Source of the DNA: Pseudobowmanella zhangzhouensis
Lineage (GTDB): Bacteria > Pseudomonadota > Gammaproteobacteria > Enterobacterales > Alteromonadaceae
Direction of reading: 5' to 3'
Assembly: GCF_042662685.1 (NCBI RefSeq)
Contig: NZ_JBHSYO010000008.1
Location: 310,001-374,000 of the forward strand
DNA: 64,000 nt
The notes under the pieces were generated by a model. The model had not been told where the DNA came from and ran no database searches. It worked only from the letters and a program-made list of their open reading frames with translations. Shown here one piece after another: positions 8,786 through 17,508 of the stretch. Position 1 is the stretch's first letter. Each line of letters begins with the position of its first letter. The position numbers and the translations under genes are program-made.

Positions 8786-9151
8786 GTTCAGATAGAGTCC
8801 TTGCCGCTCGCGGATTAATTCCAAGCCCGCTAAATTAAGGCCATTGTATGAGTTTTCAAGTCAAAAACGAAAAACTTATTAGTTACAAGTTGTGAGAAAT
8901 TGTTCATTGCTGTGACAATTAATTTGTGTGCAATGCATGAGCAGGAAGAACTACGCTTACCAACCTCGGTAAGTTCACATCCATCCAAAAGATATTTTTA
9001 CTGTGAAAAACAATTCACTAACGCAAGGGTTATGGCAAAGCTGATAATACTGGTATTATTCTTGCCAAAGCTCAGGGTGAGAACGGACCAGGCTGGCGCA
9101 ATGCAGGCCAAATCGCACTCACCCGCCAGTTGAAAAGGAATATCACCGACA
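8786..9151. other. Divergent intergenic region between mlaF and kdsD (366 bases)
   Basis: No gene is seen here. E. coli has yrbG (a cation antiporter) at this point, and it is missing. The region is AT-rich on the mlaF side. It must hold promoters for both operons: a possible leftward -10 (TACAAT, reverse of 8843-8848) lies 58 bases before mlaF, without a convincing -35. A perfect palindrome is present at 9044-9059. Confidence 0.6.
9044..9059. promoter_or_regulatory. Perfect 16-bp palindrome upstream of kdsD
   Basis: ATAATAC-TG-GTATTAT reads the same on both strands. It lies about 93 bases before the kdsD ATG. It could be a dimeric-regulator operator or overlap the kdsD promoter, since its left arm with the preceding TG resembles an extended -10. 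No matching regulator is recognised. Confidence 0.4.
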
Positions 9152-10120
9152 ATGACTTCGTCGTTTATCAGTTCAGCGTTGCGCGTGTTGCACATTGAAC
9201 AACAAGCTATTGCCAATCTTGTGACACATATCGATGACAATTTTGCTATCGCTTGTGAACGCATTCTTGCCTGCGAGGGCAAGGTTGTCGTGTGCGGCAT
9301 GGGCAAGTCAGGTCATATCGGTAACAAAATAGCAGCGACGCTGGCCAGTACTGGTACCCCATCATTTTTTATGCACCCGGGTGAAGCCAGTCATGGCGAT
9401 TTGGGCATGCTCAGCAAACAGGATATCCTGCTGGCCATTTCTAATTCCGGCGAAACCAATGAACTTCTGGCCTTACTGCCGGTAATCAAGCGTTTAGGCA
9501 TTCCTTTAATTGCGATGTCGGGCAACCCGGAATCATCGTTAGCACGCTATGCCGACGTGCACCTATGTATCAAGGTGGAACAAGAAGCCTGCTCATTGGG
9601 CCTGGCACCGACATCCAGCACGACTGCCACGGTTGTTATGGGCGACGCTCTGGCTGTTGCTCTGTTGGATGCCAGAGGATTTAGTGAGGATGACTTTGCG
9701 CTGTCCCATCCCGGAGGCTCTCTGGGTAAAAAATTACTTTTACGTCTGGAAGAACTCATGCACAAGGGTGAACGCTTACCCTGTGTTACAGCCGAAAAAA
9801 CCATTATCGATGCTCTGATGGAGATCTCCAGCAAAGGACTGGGCATGACCGCGATTGTTGATCAGCAAGGAAAACTGGCCGGCATATTCACCGACGGTGA
9901 TTTGCGCCGGGTGCTGGATGCCCGGGTGGACGTGTATCAGACACCTATTGGTGAGGTGATGACTCGTAAGTGTAAAACTGCCCACCCAGATATGCTGGCG
10001 GCAGAGGCACTAAATCTGATGGAGACCTTTAAAATCAGTGGGTTAATTGTGGTCGATGAATCTAATACCCCAGTCGGAGCGCTCAATATGCACGATTTAC
10101 TGCAGGCGGGGATTGCCTGA
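9152..10120 (+). CDS. kdsD: KdsD, D-arabinose 5-phosphate isomerase
   Basis: This 322-residue enzyme interconverts ribulose 5-phosphate and arabinose 5-phosphate, the first step of Kdo synthesis for LPS. It has a SIS domain (about 35-175; GMGKSGHIGNKIAATLASTG, SNSGETNELL, and the conserved LAPTSSTTA) and two CBS domains (about 205-320). Length matches E. coli KdsD (328). It opens the ten-gene kdsD-npr operon. Its stop overlaps the kdsC ATG by one base (TGATG). Confidence 0.96.
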   Translation: MTSSFISSALRVLHIEQQAIANLVTHIDDNFAIACERILACEGKVVVCGMGKSGHIGNKIAATLASTGTPSFFMHPGEASHGDLGMLSKQDILLAISNSGETNELLALLPVIKRLGIPLIAMSGNPESSLARYADVHLCIKVEQEACSLGLAPTSSTTATVVMGDALAVALLDARGFSEDDFALSHPGGSLGKKLLLRLEELMHKGERLPCVTAEKTIIDALMEISSKGLGMTAIVDQQGKLAGIFTDGDLRRVLDARVDVYQTPIGEVMTRKCKTAHPDMLAAEALNLMETFKISGLIVVDESNTPVGALNMHDLLQAGIA

Positions 10121-10662
10121 TGGCGTATCTGTCAAATATCGCGCCGGCTTTGCTGCAGAAATTACAGAATATCCGACTCATCGCTTTTGATGTGGACGGT
10201 GTTTTTTCCGACGGCCGGATTTATATGGGTAATGCCGGTGAAGAACTCAAAGCATTCCATACGTTAGATGGGTACGGCATTAAAGCCATCATGAAACAGG
10301 GTGTTGAGGTCGCTGTTATTACTGGCCGTCAATCCAATATCGTCGAGCAGCGCATGCAAGCGCTGGGCGTCAAACATATACTGCAGGGCCGTGAAGATAA
10401 GAGCACCGCTTTGTCTGCGCTGCAAGCAACACTCGGCGTTTCTGTGGCGCAAACCGCCAGCATGGGAGACGACATGCCTGATCTGGGTATGTTCACACTT
10501 TCGGCCATATCCATAAGCGTACCCAATGGCCATCCAGTGGTAAAAAACCACGCCGATTACGTTACGTCGGCGCAAGGTGGATTCGGTGCCGTTCGTGAAG
10601 CATGCGACCTGCTGTTAATGGTCCATAATGTGTTGCAACAAACCCACAGCGCCAGCGTATGA
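10120..10662 (+). CDS. kdsC: KdsC, Kdo 8-phosphate phosphatase
   Basis: This 180-residue HAD-superfamily C0 phosphatase has the nucleophile motif FDVDGVFSDG, ITGRQS (motif II) and GDDMPDLGMF (motif IV). It removes phosphate from Kdo 8-P in LPS core synthesis. There is no cap domain, as expected for this tetrameric family. It overlaps kdsD by one base and lptC by four (ATGA). Confidence 0.96.
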   Translation: MAYLSNIAPALLQKLQNIRLIAFDVDGVFSDGRIYMGNAGEELKAFHTLDGYGIKAIMKQGVEVAVITGRQSNIVEQRMQALGVKHILQGREDKSTALSALQATLGVSVAQTASMGDDMPDLGMFTLSAISISVPNGHPVVKNHADYVTSAQGGFGAVREACDLLLMVHNVLQQTHSASV

Positions 10663-11231
10663 GCAGAATCACATTAAGCATATTATTTTTATTTGCGCTG
10701 CTGGCTTGGCTGGGTGGTCAGATTTTCTTTGGCGATACCCAAAACGAAGAGACCGAGCAAGGCCAGGCATCAGAAAATGAGCCTAATTATCACGCATTTG
10801 CCATGCACAGTGTGTTATTTGGTAAAGACGGCAGCATTAGCCACGAAGTTTACGCACAGAAAATGGCACATTTCGACCATCAGCGAGAAACCCAATTCAG
10901 TCAACCACGCTACGTGGTATATACCAGCAGTCGAAAAAATCCTTGGCAGATCAGTGCTCTGGAAGGCATCTTAAATGGTGAAGACAGCCTCTCACTGAAT
11001 CAGGGCGTAATGATCCAAAGCACTGACGACAAGGGGCTGGTGCAAACAATTCAAACGAGTTCAATGGAAGTGAACCTGGACAGTAAGGAAATAGTCTCAC
11101 AACAAGCCGTTGTCATCAGTGGTGCCAATTACATCATCGAGAGTCAGGGCATCCGCGCAAATTTAGAAAAAAATACCTTTGAGATAGGCCAACATGTTGA
11201 AACGACCTTCCAACCTGCTATTCGCAACTAG
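10659..11231 (+). CDS. lptC: LptC, LPS transport bitopic protein
   Basis: This 190-residue protein has a single N-terminal membrane helix (residues about 5-21) and a periplasmic beta-jellyroll of the LptC/DUF1239 family. It sits on LptBFG and passes LPS to LptA. Sequence is weakly conserved, so the call rests on the family fold pattern (NGEDSLSLNQGV, EIVSQQAVVISG) and on its position between kdsC and lptA. It overlaps lptA by 38 bases. Confidence 0.92.
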   Translation: MSRITLSILFLFALLAWLGGQIFFGDTQNEETEQGQASENEPNYHAFAMHSVLFGKDGSISHEVYAQKMAHFDHQRETQFSQPRYVVYTSSRKNPWQISALEGILNGEDSLSLNQGVMIQSTDDKGLVQTIQTSSMEVNLDSKEIVSQQAVVISGANYIIESQGIRANLEKNTFEIGQHVETTFQPAIRN

Positions 11232-11739
11232 TCTGTGTTTGAGCAACCTGTTTGCAGGATCTGCCATTGCCATAGAGCACGATTTTAATCAGCCGATTAA
11301 AGTGCGCTCTCAGTTCACCAGCGGTGATGGCATCGAGAAATCTTTGCTGTATTGGGGTAATGTGCGTATCGCACAGGGCTCACTGCTGATCGAGGCCGAT
11401 GAGGTCGAAGTACAGGCAAAAGAAGGTTCAGGCAAAGAAGTCTTTATCGCCCGCGGTAAGCCTGCGGTTTATCAGCAAACCAAGGAAGATGGCACTATTG
11501 TCAAAGCGCAAGCCAATGAGATTCGATACATGGTGGTCAACCGCACACTGAGCATGGAAGGCGAGGCTGAGCTAAAGCAAAACTCCAGCATGGTAAAGGG
11601 CAGTTCAATTACCTTTGATATGTTACGTGAACAGGTGAATGCTGCCGGTTCTGACGATCAGGATGGACGTGTCATCACCATTTTCCAACCAGCCGCACCA
11701 ACGCCAAAAGAACAAGAGAATAACGATGGCAACCCTTAA
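11194..11739 (+). CDS. lptA: LptA, periplasmic LPS bridge protein
   Basis: This 181-residue protein has a signal peptide (MLKRPSNLLF..., cleavage near GSAIA-IEHD) and an OstA-like beta-jellyroll with strands such as LLYWGNVRIAQGSLLIEADEVEV. LptA oligomerises between LptC and LptD to carry LPS across the periplasm. The start codon lies inside the end of lptC; the signal peptide begins exactly there, which supports the overlap. Confidence 0.94.
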   Translation: MLKRPSNLLFATSLCLSNLFAGSAIAIEHDFNQPIKVRSQFTSGDGIEKSLLYWGNVRIAQGSLLIEADEVEVQAKEGSGKEVFIARGKPAVYQQTKEDGTIVKAQANEIRYMVVNRTLSMEGEAELKQNSSMVKGSSITFDMLREQVNAAGSDDQDGRVITIFQPAAPTPKEQENNDGNP

Positions 11740-12451
11740 AGCGGAACACTTAGCCAAGTCTTATAAATCCCGCCAGGTTGTGCGGGACGTCAGCCTGTCT
11801 GTGTCTACCGGACAGATAGTAGGATTACTCGGCCCCAATGGCGCTGGAAAAACCACCACTTTCTATATGATTGTTGGATTAGTGCCATTGGACAAAGGCA
11901 ACATCAGTATTGATGAGCAGGATTTAACCCTCGCGCCGATGCATAATCGTGCTCGCTTGGGCATTGGTTATTTACCGCAAGAGTCATCGATTTTCCGCAA
12001 GCTCAGTGTGTGGGACAATTTGATGGCTATTTTGCAAACCCGCAAAGATTTAACCAAGGCGCAGCGAGAGGAAGAAGCCGACGCCCTGCTGGATGAATTT
12101 AATATCAATCACATTCGTCACAGTATGGGGATGAGCTTGTCAGGTGGCGAGCGACGCCGTGTTGAGATTGCCCGTGCCCTGGCCGCAAACCCTAAATTTA
12201 TTTTGCTGGACGAGCCATTTGCCGGTGTCGACCCGATTTCGGTAGGTGATATTAAGAAGATTATTCACCACTTGCGCGACCGCGGTATTGGCGTATTGAT
12301 TACCGACCATAACGTCAGGGAAACCCTTGATGTTTGTGAAACCGCCTATATCGTTAGTCATGGGGAGCTCATTGCACAGGGCAGTCCCGACGAAGTATTG
12401 AGTAATCAGCAAGTGCGTGATGTATACCTGGGCGAACAATTCAGGCTATAG
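11726..12451 (+). CDS. lptB: LptB, ATPase of the LPS exporter
   Basis: From the ATG at 11726 the product is 241 residues, identical in length to E. coli LptB, and begins MATLKAEHLAKSYK. It has Walker A GPNGAGKTT, Q-loop YLPQESSIFR, signature LSGGERRRVEIA, Walker B FILLDEPFAGVDP and switch TDHNVRET. It powers LPS extraction with LptFG (not in the window). The frame is open further upstream, but that extension would lie inside lptA. It overlaps lptA by 14 bases. Confidence 0.97.
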   Translation: MATLKAEHLAKSYKSRQVVRDVSLSVSTGQIVGLLGPNGAGKTTTFYMIVGLVPLDKGNISIDEQDLTLAPMHNRARLGIGYLPQESSIFRKLSVWDNLMAILQTRKDLTKAQREEEADALLDEFNINHIRHSMGMSLSGGERRRVEIARALAANPKFILLDEPFAGVDPISVGDIKKIIHHLRDRGIGVLITDHNVRETLDVCETAYIVSHGELIAQGSPDEVLSNQQVRDVYLGEQFRL

Positions 12452-12521
12452 TAATCACATAAGGAATGCCGGTTCGGCAAACAGCAAAGCGCAATGATTT
12501 TCAGGACATAAAAAGAAGTAC

Positions 12522-13964
12522 ATGAAGCCCTCTTTACAGCTTAAATTCAGTCAACAGCTAACCATGACGCCACAGCTTCAGCAGGCCATTCGCCTGTTGC
12601 AACTGTCTACACTGGATTTACAGCAAGAAATTCAGGAAGCGCTTGATAGTAATCCCCTGCTCGAAATGGAAGAAGGCGGTGAGGTTGCAAGCAACAACGA
12701 ACACGAAGAATTCACCAGTAGCGACCAATTAGATACCGGTGAAGCACTGGAAAAAAACGAATTACCGGACGAGCTCCCTATCGACTCAACGTGGGATGAG
12801 TATTACAGCGCCTCGTCCGCGCCTGCACCAGCAGTAGCCAGTGATGATGAACAGGTATTTCAGGGCGAAACCACCGATTCCATTCAGGATCACTTATTGT
12901 GGCAGATGCGGTTGACCCATTTCAGTGAAACGGATGCCGCCATCGCCGTGGCGATTATTGACTCCGTTGACGACTCGGGTTACCTGACGTGCAGTGCGGA
13001 AGATATTCTTGCCAGTCTCGCCATGGAAGAAGAAGAAATTGAATTGGACGAAGTAGAGTGCGTGCTTAAACGCATTCAAATGTTTGACCCGGTCGGTGTT
13101 GCGGCCCGTGATGTAACAGAGTGCCTGATGGTGCAATTACGTCAGTTTGACCCTGAGACGCCCTGGCTGGCAGAGGCCAAGATGTTAATCACCGAGCACA
13201 TGGACTTGCTGGCCAGTAAAGACTATCGCACCCTAATGCGGAAAACGCGGCTGAATGAAGATCAGTTACGCGAAGCCATGCGCTTGATTCAGACCCTGAA
13301 CCCTCGTCCAGGCAGCAGCATTATTACTGCCGAACCCGAATACGTTATTCCTGATGTATCGGTGAATAAAAAGAATGGCCGCTGGGTGGTGGAGTTAAAT
13401 CCAGACAGCCTGCCCAAGCTGAATATCAATCAGCAGTACGCGGCAATGTCACGCAGCGTCAAAAATGCCAGCGATAGCCAGTTTATTCGCTCGCACATGC
13501 AAGAAGCGAAATGGTTTATTAAAAGCCTGCAAAGCCGCAACGAAACACTGCTCAAAGTGGCAAACTGTATCGTGCAGCAACAACAAGGTTTTTTTGAATA
13601 TGGCCCGGAAGCAATGAAACCAATGGTGTTAAATGATGTCGCAGAAATGGTAGACATGCATGAATCCACCATATCCCGGGTCACCACGCAAAAGTATATG
13701 CATACACCACGTGGGATTTTTGAGTTGAAGTATTTCTTCTCCAGTCATGTGTCTACGGAGAATGGTGGTGAATGCTCGTCGACAGCTATCCGTGCTTTAA
13801 TTAAGAAGCTGGTAGCTGCAGAAAAGCCCAGCAAACCGCTGAGCGATAGCAAGATTGCGCAATTGCTCGCCGATCAGGGGATCATGGTCGCCCGGCGTAC
13901 AATTGCCAAATACCGCGAATCTTTAATGATTCCGCCATCCAACCAACGTAAGAGCCTGTTATAG
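12522..13964 (+). CDS. rpoN: RpoN, sigma-54 factor
   Basis: This 480-residue protein has the glutamine-rich region I (QLKFSQQLTMTPQLQQAIRL), an acidic linker (about 55-110), the core-binding domain, the helix-turn-helix segment (DMHESTISRVTTQKYMHTP) and the C-terminal RpoN box (ARRTIAKYRESL) that reads the -24 element. It directs transcription that needs AAA+ activators. Length matches E. coli (477). It starts 70 bases after lptB. Confidence 0.98.
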   Translation: MKPSLQLKFSQQLTMTPQLQQAIRLLQLSTLDLQQEIQEALDSNPLLEMEEGGEVASNNEHEEFTSSDQLDTGEALEKNELPDELPIDSTWDEYYSASSAPAPAVASDDEQVFQGETTDSIQDHLLWQMRLTHFSETDAAIAVAIIDSVDDSGYLTCSAEDILASLAMEEEEIELDEVECVLKRIQMFDPVGVAARDVTECLMVQLRQFDPETPWLAEAKMLITEHMDLLASKDYRTLMRKTRLNEDQLREAMRLIQTLNPRPGSSIITAEPEYVIPDVSVNKKNGRWVVELNPDSLPKLNINQQYAAMSRSVKNASDSQFIRSHMQEAKWFIKSLQSRNETLLKVANCIVQQQQGFFEYGPEAMKPMVLNDVAEMVDMHESTISRVTTQKYMHTPRGIFELKYFFSSHVSTENGGECSSTAIRALIKKLVAAEKPSKPLSDSKIAQLLADQGIMVARRTIAKYRESLMIPPSNQRKSLL

Positions 13965-13990
13965 GCTCAGTAATATGAGGAATAGGCGAT

Positions 13991-14278
13991 ATGCAAATCA
14001 ACCTCTCTGGTCACCATGTGGAAATCACAGACTCTCTTCGCAATTACGTCGACACGAAATTTGAAAAATTGGAGCGACACTTCGACCATATCAACAATGT
14101 TTACGTCATTCTTAACGTCGAAAAACTAAACCAGAAAGCCGAAGCCACCTTACATGTCAACGGTGGAGAAATCTTTGCAACCTCAGAACACAGCGATATG
14201 TACGCCGCCATTGATAGTTTGATAGACAAACTAGACCGTCAGGTGATAAAACATAAGGAAAAGTTAAACCGTCACTGA
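13991..14278 (+). CDS. hpf: HPF, short ribosome hibernation promoting factor
   Basis: This 95-residue protein of the HPF/YfiA family (E. coli HPF is 95) begins MQINLSGHHVEITDSLRNYV and has the basic C-terminal helix DRQVIKHKEKLNRH. With RMF it drives formation of inactive 100S ribosomes in stationary phase. The short form lacks the extra dimerisation domain of long HPF. Confidence 0.95.
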   Translation: MQINLSGHHVEITDSLRNYVDTKFEKLERHFDHINNVYVILNVEKLNQKAEATLHVNGGEIFATSEHSDMYAAIDSLIDKLDRQVIKHKEKLNRH

Positions 14279-14290
14279 CGTCGTGCGTGA

Positions 14291-14734
14291 ATGCAAATAA
14301 CTGACATATTAAGCCCGGACTGCACCTTATGTGCAGCTCCGGGATCCAGTAAAAAAAGAATACTGGAATCCATCAGCCAACTGGCTCATCTCCATAACCA
14401 AAATTTTCCGGAAACGCAGATCCTCGACGCGCTTTTAGGCCGCGAACGAATGGGAAGCACGGGCATAGGTCAGGGTATTGCAATACCTCACGGCAGAATC
14501 GATGGCTTGCAAAAAATCACCGCCGTTTTAGTGACCTGCAAACCCGGCATCAACTTTGATGCTATCGATAATCAGCCGGTTGACGTGTTTTTTGCCATAT
14601 TAGTGCCCGCAGAACAAACAGAGGGGCATTTACAAACCCTCGCAACGGTGGCGCAGAAACTGGCAGAAAAGAACACCATTAAACAAATACGTAACGCGCA
14701 AACCAATCAGGAACTGTACGAGGCGATTTTGTGA
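14291..14734 (+). CDS. ptsN: PtsN, nitrogen PTS enzyme IIA
   Basis: This 147-residue EIIA-Ntr protein has the phosphorylated histidine in GIAIPHGRI. It receives phosphate through EI-Ntr (PtsP) and NPr, and its phosphorylation state controls potassium transport and other processes. Its stop overlaps the GTG of rapZ by four bases (GTGA). Confidence 0.95.
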   Translation: MQITDILSPDCTLCAAPGSSKKRILESISQLAHLHNQNFPETQILDALLGRERMGSTGIGQGIAIPHGRIDGLQKITAVLVTCKPGINFDAIDNQPVDVFFAILVPAEQTEGHLQTLATVAQKLAEKNTIKQIRNAQTNQELYEAIL

Positions 14735-15594
14735 AATTAACCATTATTAGTGGTCGTTCTGGCTCAGGGAAGTCTATCGCACTGCGGGTATTGGAAGACC
14801 TGGGCCACTATTGTGTCGATAACCTACCGGTTAATTTGCTGCCGACCCTGACCCACGCCGTGGTCGACGAGTACGATCAGGTTGCGGTCAGTATCGATGT
14901 ACGTAACCTGCCGAAAGATCCGGATGAATTGAACGAAATCCTCAACTACTTGCCGACCCACTGGAAAGTTACCATCGTTTATCTGGATGCCGCTGATGAT
15001 ATTCTGGTAAGGCGCTTTAGTGAGACACGCCGTTTACATCCGTTATCTAAGTACAATATTTCACTGATTGAAGCGATTGCTACGGAATCTAATTTACTTG
15101 CCCCCATTGCGGAGCGCTGCGATCTGTACATTGATACGGCAGATCTGTCTGTCCACCAGCTGGCAGAGTTAGTGCGCGAACGTATTCTGGGTAAAAAATC
15201 CTCCCGCCTGGTGATGGTATTTGAAAGTTTTGGCTTCAAACATGGCATCCCCAAAGATGCCGATTATGTGTTTGATGCGCGCTTCCTGCCAAATCCCCAC
15301 TGGGAGCCTGAACTAAAGCCATTAACCGGACTGGATGAGCCTGTGCAGTCCTTTCTTGGATCACAGCCACTGGTGACCAAATTTGTCTGGCAGATTCAGA
15401 ACCTGATTACTACCTGGCTGCCGCACCTGGAGCGCAATAATCGCAGCTATGTGACCGTTGCCATCGGTTGTACTGGCGGGCAGCATCGTTCCGTATATGT
15501 GGCTGAAATGCTGGCGGCAAATATTCGCCCCGTCCACCCTGACTTGCAAATTCGCCACCGCGAGTTGGCCAAACTCAAGGCATCCGTCGGATGA
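14731..15594 (+). CDS. rapZ: RapZ, RNase adapter / nucleotide-binding protein
   Basis: This 287-residue protein (E. coli RapZ is 284) has P-loop GRSGSGKS, the motif DLYIDTADLSVHQL, and the C-terminal domain with FVWQIQNLI and GCTGGQHRSVY. In enterics RapZ binds the sRNA GlmZ and glucosamine 6-phosphate to control GlmS; whether that RNA circuit exists here cannot be told. The start is GTG. Confidence 0.95.
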   Translation: MKLTIISGRSGSGKSIALRVLEDLGHYCVDNLPVNLLPTLTHAVVDEYDQVAVSIDVRNLPKDPDELNEILNYLPTHWKVTIVYLDAADDILVRRFSETRRLHPLSKYNISLIEAIATESNLLAPIAERCDLYIDTADLSVHQLAELVRERILGKKSSRLVMVFESFGFKHGIPKDADYVFDARFLPNPHWEPELKPLTGLDEPVQSFLGSQPLVTKFVWQIQNLITTWLPHLERNNRSYVTVAIGCTGGQHRSVYVAEMLAANIRPVHPDLQIRHRELAKLKASVG

Positions 15595-15863
15595 CAATTG
15601 AAAGAACCTTATTAATCCGCAACAAGCTGGGGCTGCATGCACGCGCGGCCACGCAATTGGCAAAATTAGCCAACCAGTTCGATGCACAAGTGACCATCGT
15701 CAATGGTGAACGCCATGCATCGGCTAATTCTGTATTAGGCCTGATGATGTTAGAAAGCCATATGGGCAAAGAAATTCAGGTGATTGGCGAAGGGCCAGAT
15801 GCAATGCAGGCCTTAGATGCGATTGAAGAGTTAGTTGCCAAGCGTTTTAACGAAGTAGAATAA
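15591..15863 (+). CDS. npr: NPr (PtsO), nitrogen PTS phosphocarrier
   Basis: This 90-residue HPr-family protein has the phosphorylation site histidine in NKLGLHARAATQ. It passes phosphate from PtsP to PtsN, encoded two genes upstream. Its ATG overlaps the rapZ stop by four bases. It is the last gene of the kdsD operon. Confidence 0.95.
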   Translation: MTIERTLLIRNKLGLHARAATQLAKLANQFDAQVTIVNGERHASANSVLGLMMLESHMGKEIQVIGEGPDAMQALDAIEELVAKRFNEVE

Positions 15864-15866
15864 CTC

Positions 15867-15950
15867 CTCAACGCATAACACAAGCGAACAGTTTTCCACA
15901 TTTTTTAACAGATTTCGGCTACCCAACACCATACACTTTGGTGCGTTGAG
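15867..15950 (+). other. Structured gap after npr
   Basis: CTCAACGCA at 15867-15875 is perfectly complementary to TGCGTTGAG at 15942-15950, and a nested CACC...GGTG hairpin lies just before the right arm. There is no T-run, so it is not a standard terminator. It may be the leader or attenuator of the next gene or the processed end of the npr message. Confidence 0.35.
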
Positions 15951-15972
15951 TTAACGAAATTATGGATATTTT

Positions 15973-16467
15973 ATGTGGAAACCCATCACGGCGATGTTAC
16001 TGACGATAGTTTCATTGTTGTCCTTTGCATCGGATATTGATAAACCTGAAGTATTTCGCTTTGGGGCACCATTAGCCGATATACAGAGTGATTTGACTAA
16101 TCAGTGCGATTATCTGACCGTGCAAAATATCAACCCCATCACCGCACCACTGGCCAGGCACTCCCAACAGCAAATTAATTGCATGGGTTTTGAATACGCC
16201 GGCCAAAAGCGTCTGATAGAACTGGTTTTTCAGGATGACCAATTGGATTTGGTTTGGATACTGATTCCAGAGGCTGAACTTCCCACTTTACGAGACAATT
16301 TCCGTCAGGCTTTTGGGATGCCAACCCTGTCGATTGCCTGGGGAAGCATCTATCTGCAACACAATATGGGCATACGGGAAAAGCCCAGTGAAGTATTGTT
16401 TGCCTCACAACGCCAGGTCAATGCCATGTTGAACATTATGAAAACAGCACAAGGTCAACAACCATAG
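15973..16467 (+). CDS. Exported protein of unknown function
   Basis: I do not recognise this 164-residue protein. It has an N-terminal signal sequence (hydrophobic residues 5-18, cleavage near SFAS-DIDK), two cysteines in the mature part (in NQCDYL and INCMGF) spaced so that a disulfide is possible, and no further membrane segment. It is probably periplasmic. It follows npr after a structured 110-base gap and precedes another exported protein, so the two may form a unit. Confidence 0.7.
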   Translation: MWKPITAMLLTIVSLLSFASDIDKPEVFRFGAPLADIQSDLTNQCDYLTVQNINPITAPLARHSQQQINCMGFEYAGQKRLIELVFQDDQLDLVWILIPEAELPTLRDNFRQAFGMPTLSIAWGSIYLQHNMGIREKPSEVLFASQRQVNAMLNIMKTAQGQQP

Positions 16468-16572
16468 CATTCAGCAAGGCAGCAAATTGTTGTGGGTTTG
16501 TATGCTGTGCTTTTCTGCAGAATAAAAAATTGCAGTACACTGATTAACAATGTATTCCATTTTGTGAACACG

Positions 16573-17397
16573 ATGATGCTCAAAGTTATTCGGACAGGTA
16601 GGTTTCTGGCGAAACTAATCATGATAACGACACTCGCATTTAGCGCCAGCGCCGCAGATTCTCAAAAACAAATCATTGCTGCAGCGGAACTCAGTGGATT
16701 GTTTGAGAAAGACTTGCATGGCCGCCCCTACGGAGCCTATGCAACGCTTATTCAACAGGCTCTTAACGAAACTGGTCTGGAGAAGGAATACGAGCTCGTC
16801 ATACTGCCCATGAAAAGAGCGAAAGTTGGCTTTATCAATAAACAATTTGCCTGTTACGCGCCCGGCATCGACACCTTTGATCAACCAGATGAAAGACAGA
16901 AACTGACTAATACGCTGACGTCTGCACCGCTGAATATTGCGCTGGTGCGCGTGCTGTCTGATCGCGATTTACCGCTGGTAACGTCTCTGGCAGATATCAG
17001 TGCTGAGGATACGATTAGTATCGTGCGCGGTACGCCCATGAGTACTGAGATGCGTCAATTAGCAGACAGGGCCGGCCGGATGTATCAGGTACAGAGCGAA
17101 TTAGAGAACATCGCCATGTTGCAAAATCACCGGGTCAATCACCTGTTTGTGTTTTATCCGGATGTATTATTTGCCTACGAGAGACTTGGCCTTGCACAAC
17201 ACTTTGCGTATGCCAAAGGTTTTTCACCCTTGATTATTCACGATGCAATCACCTGTCATGCAAAACACACCAAGGCATTGAATACACTCAGTGCCACCAT
17301 CCGCGAGTATCGTGAAGACGGTACCCTACAAAAAGTGCTTGGTCAGGCGTATCTGCTTGACTCCCCCTTGTCCGCCGATCTCGACATCAACGACTAA
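16573..17397 (+). CDS. Periplasmic solute-binding protein, family 3-like
   Basis: Starting at the ATG at 16573 gives 274 residues with a signal peptide ending near FSASAA-DSQK and a PBPb-like layout (AAAELSGLFEKDLHGRPYGAY, later SLADISAEDTISIVRG). Such proteins bind small solutes or act as extracytoplasmic sensors. No ABC permease or ATPase lies nearby, so it is more likely an orphan binding protein than part of a transporter encoded here. The frame is open back to a GTG at 16492, but the signal peptide makes a start at 16573 or 16576 more likely. No clear ribosome site is visible. Confidence 0.7.
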   Translation: MMLKVIRTGRFLAKLIMITTLAFSASAADSQKQIIAAAELSGLFEKDLHGRPYGAYATLIQQALNETGLEKEYELVILPMKRAKVGFINKQFACYAPGIDTFDQPDERQKLTNTLTSAPLNIALVRVLSDRDLPLVTSLADISAEDTISIVRGTPMSTEMRQLADRAGRMYQVQSELENIAMLQNHRVNHLFVFYPDVLFAYERLGLAQHFAYAKGFSPLIIHDAITCHAKHTKALNTLSATIREYREDGTLQKVLGQAYLLDSPLSADLDIND

Positions 17398-17508
17398 TCC
17401 GCCACATCGAGCAAGCAAATAGCACGCACAAATATCTGCTGAACTCTGTGCGTAGTTACTCTAAACTATTGTTATTCTTTTAATTGTCACTCATTGGCCG
17501 TCTTCCGC

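Noticed and set aside
8786..8824. TTG start for mlaF at 8824
   Set aside because: It adds 13 residues not typical of MlaF. The ATG at 8785 gives the usual length and start.
8893..8930. CRP-like sites (TGTGA followed by partial TCACA) in the mlaF-kdsD gap
   Set aside because: Only the left half-site matches well in each case. The right halves are too poor to claim.
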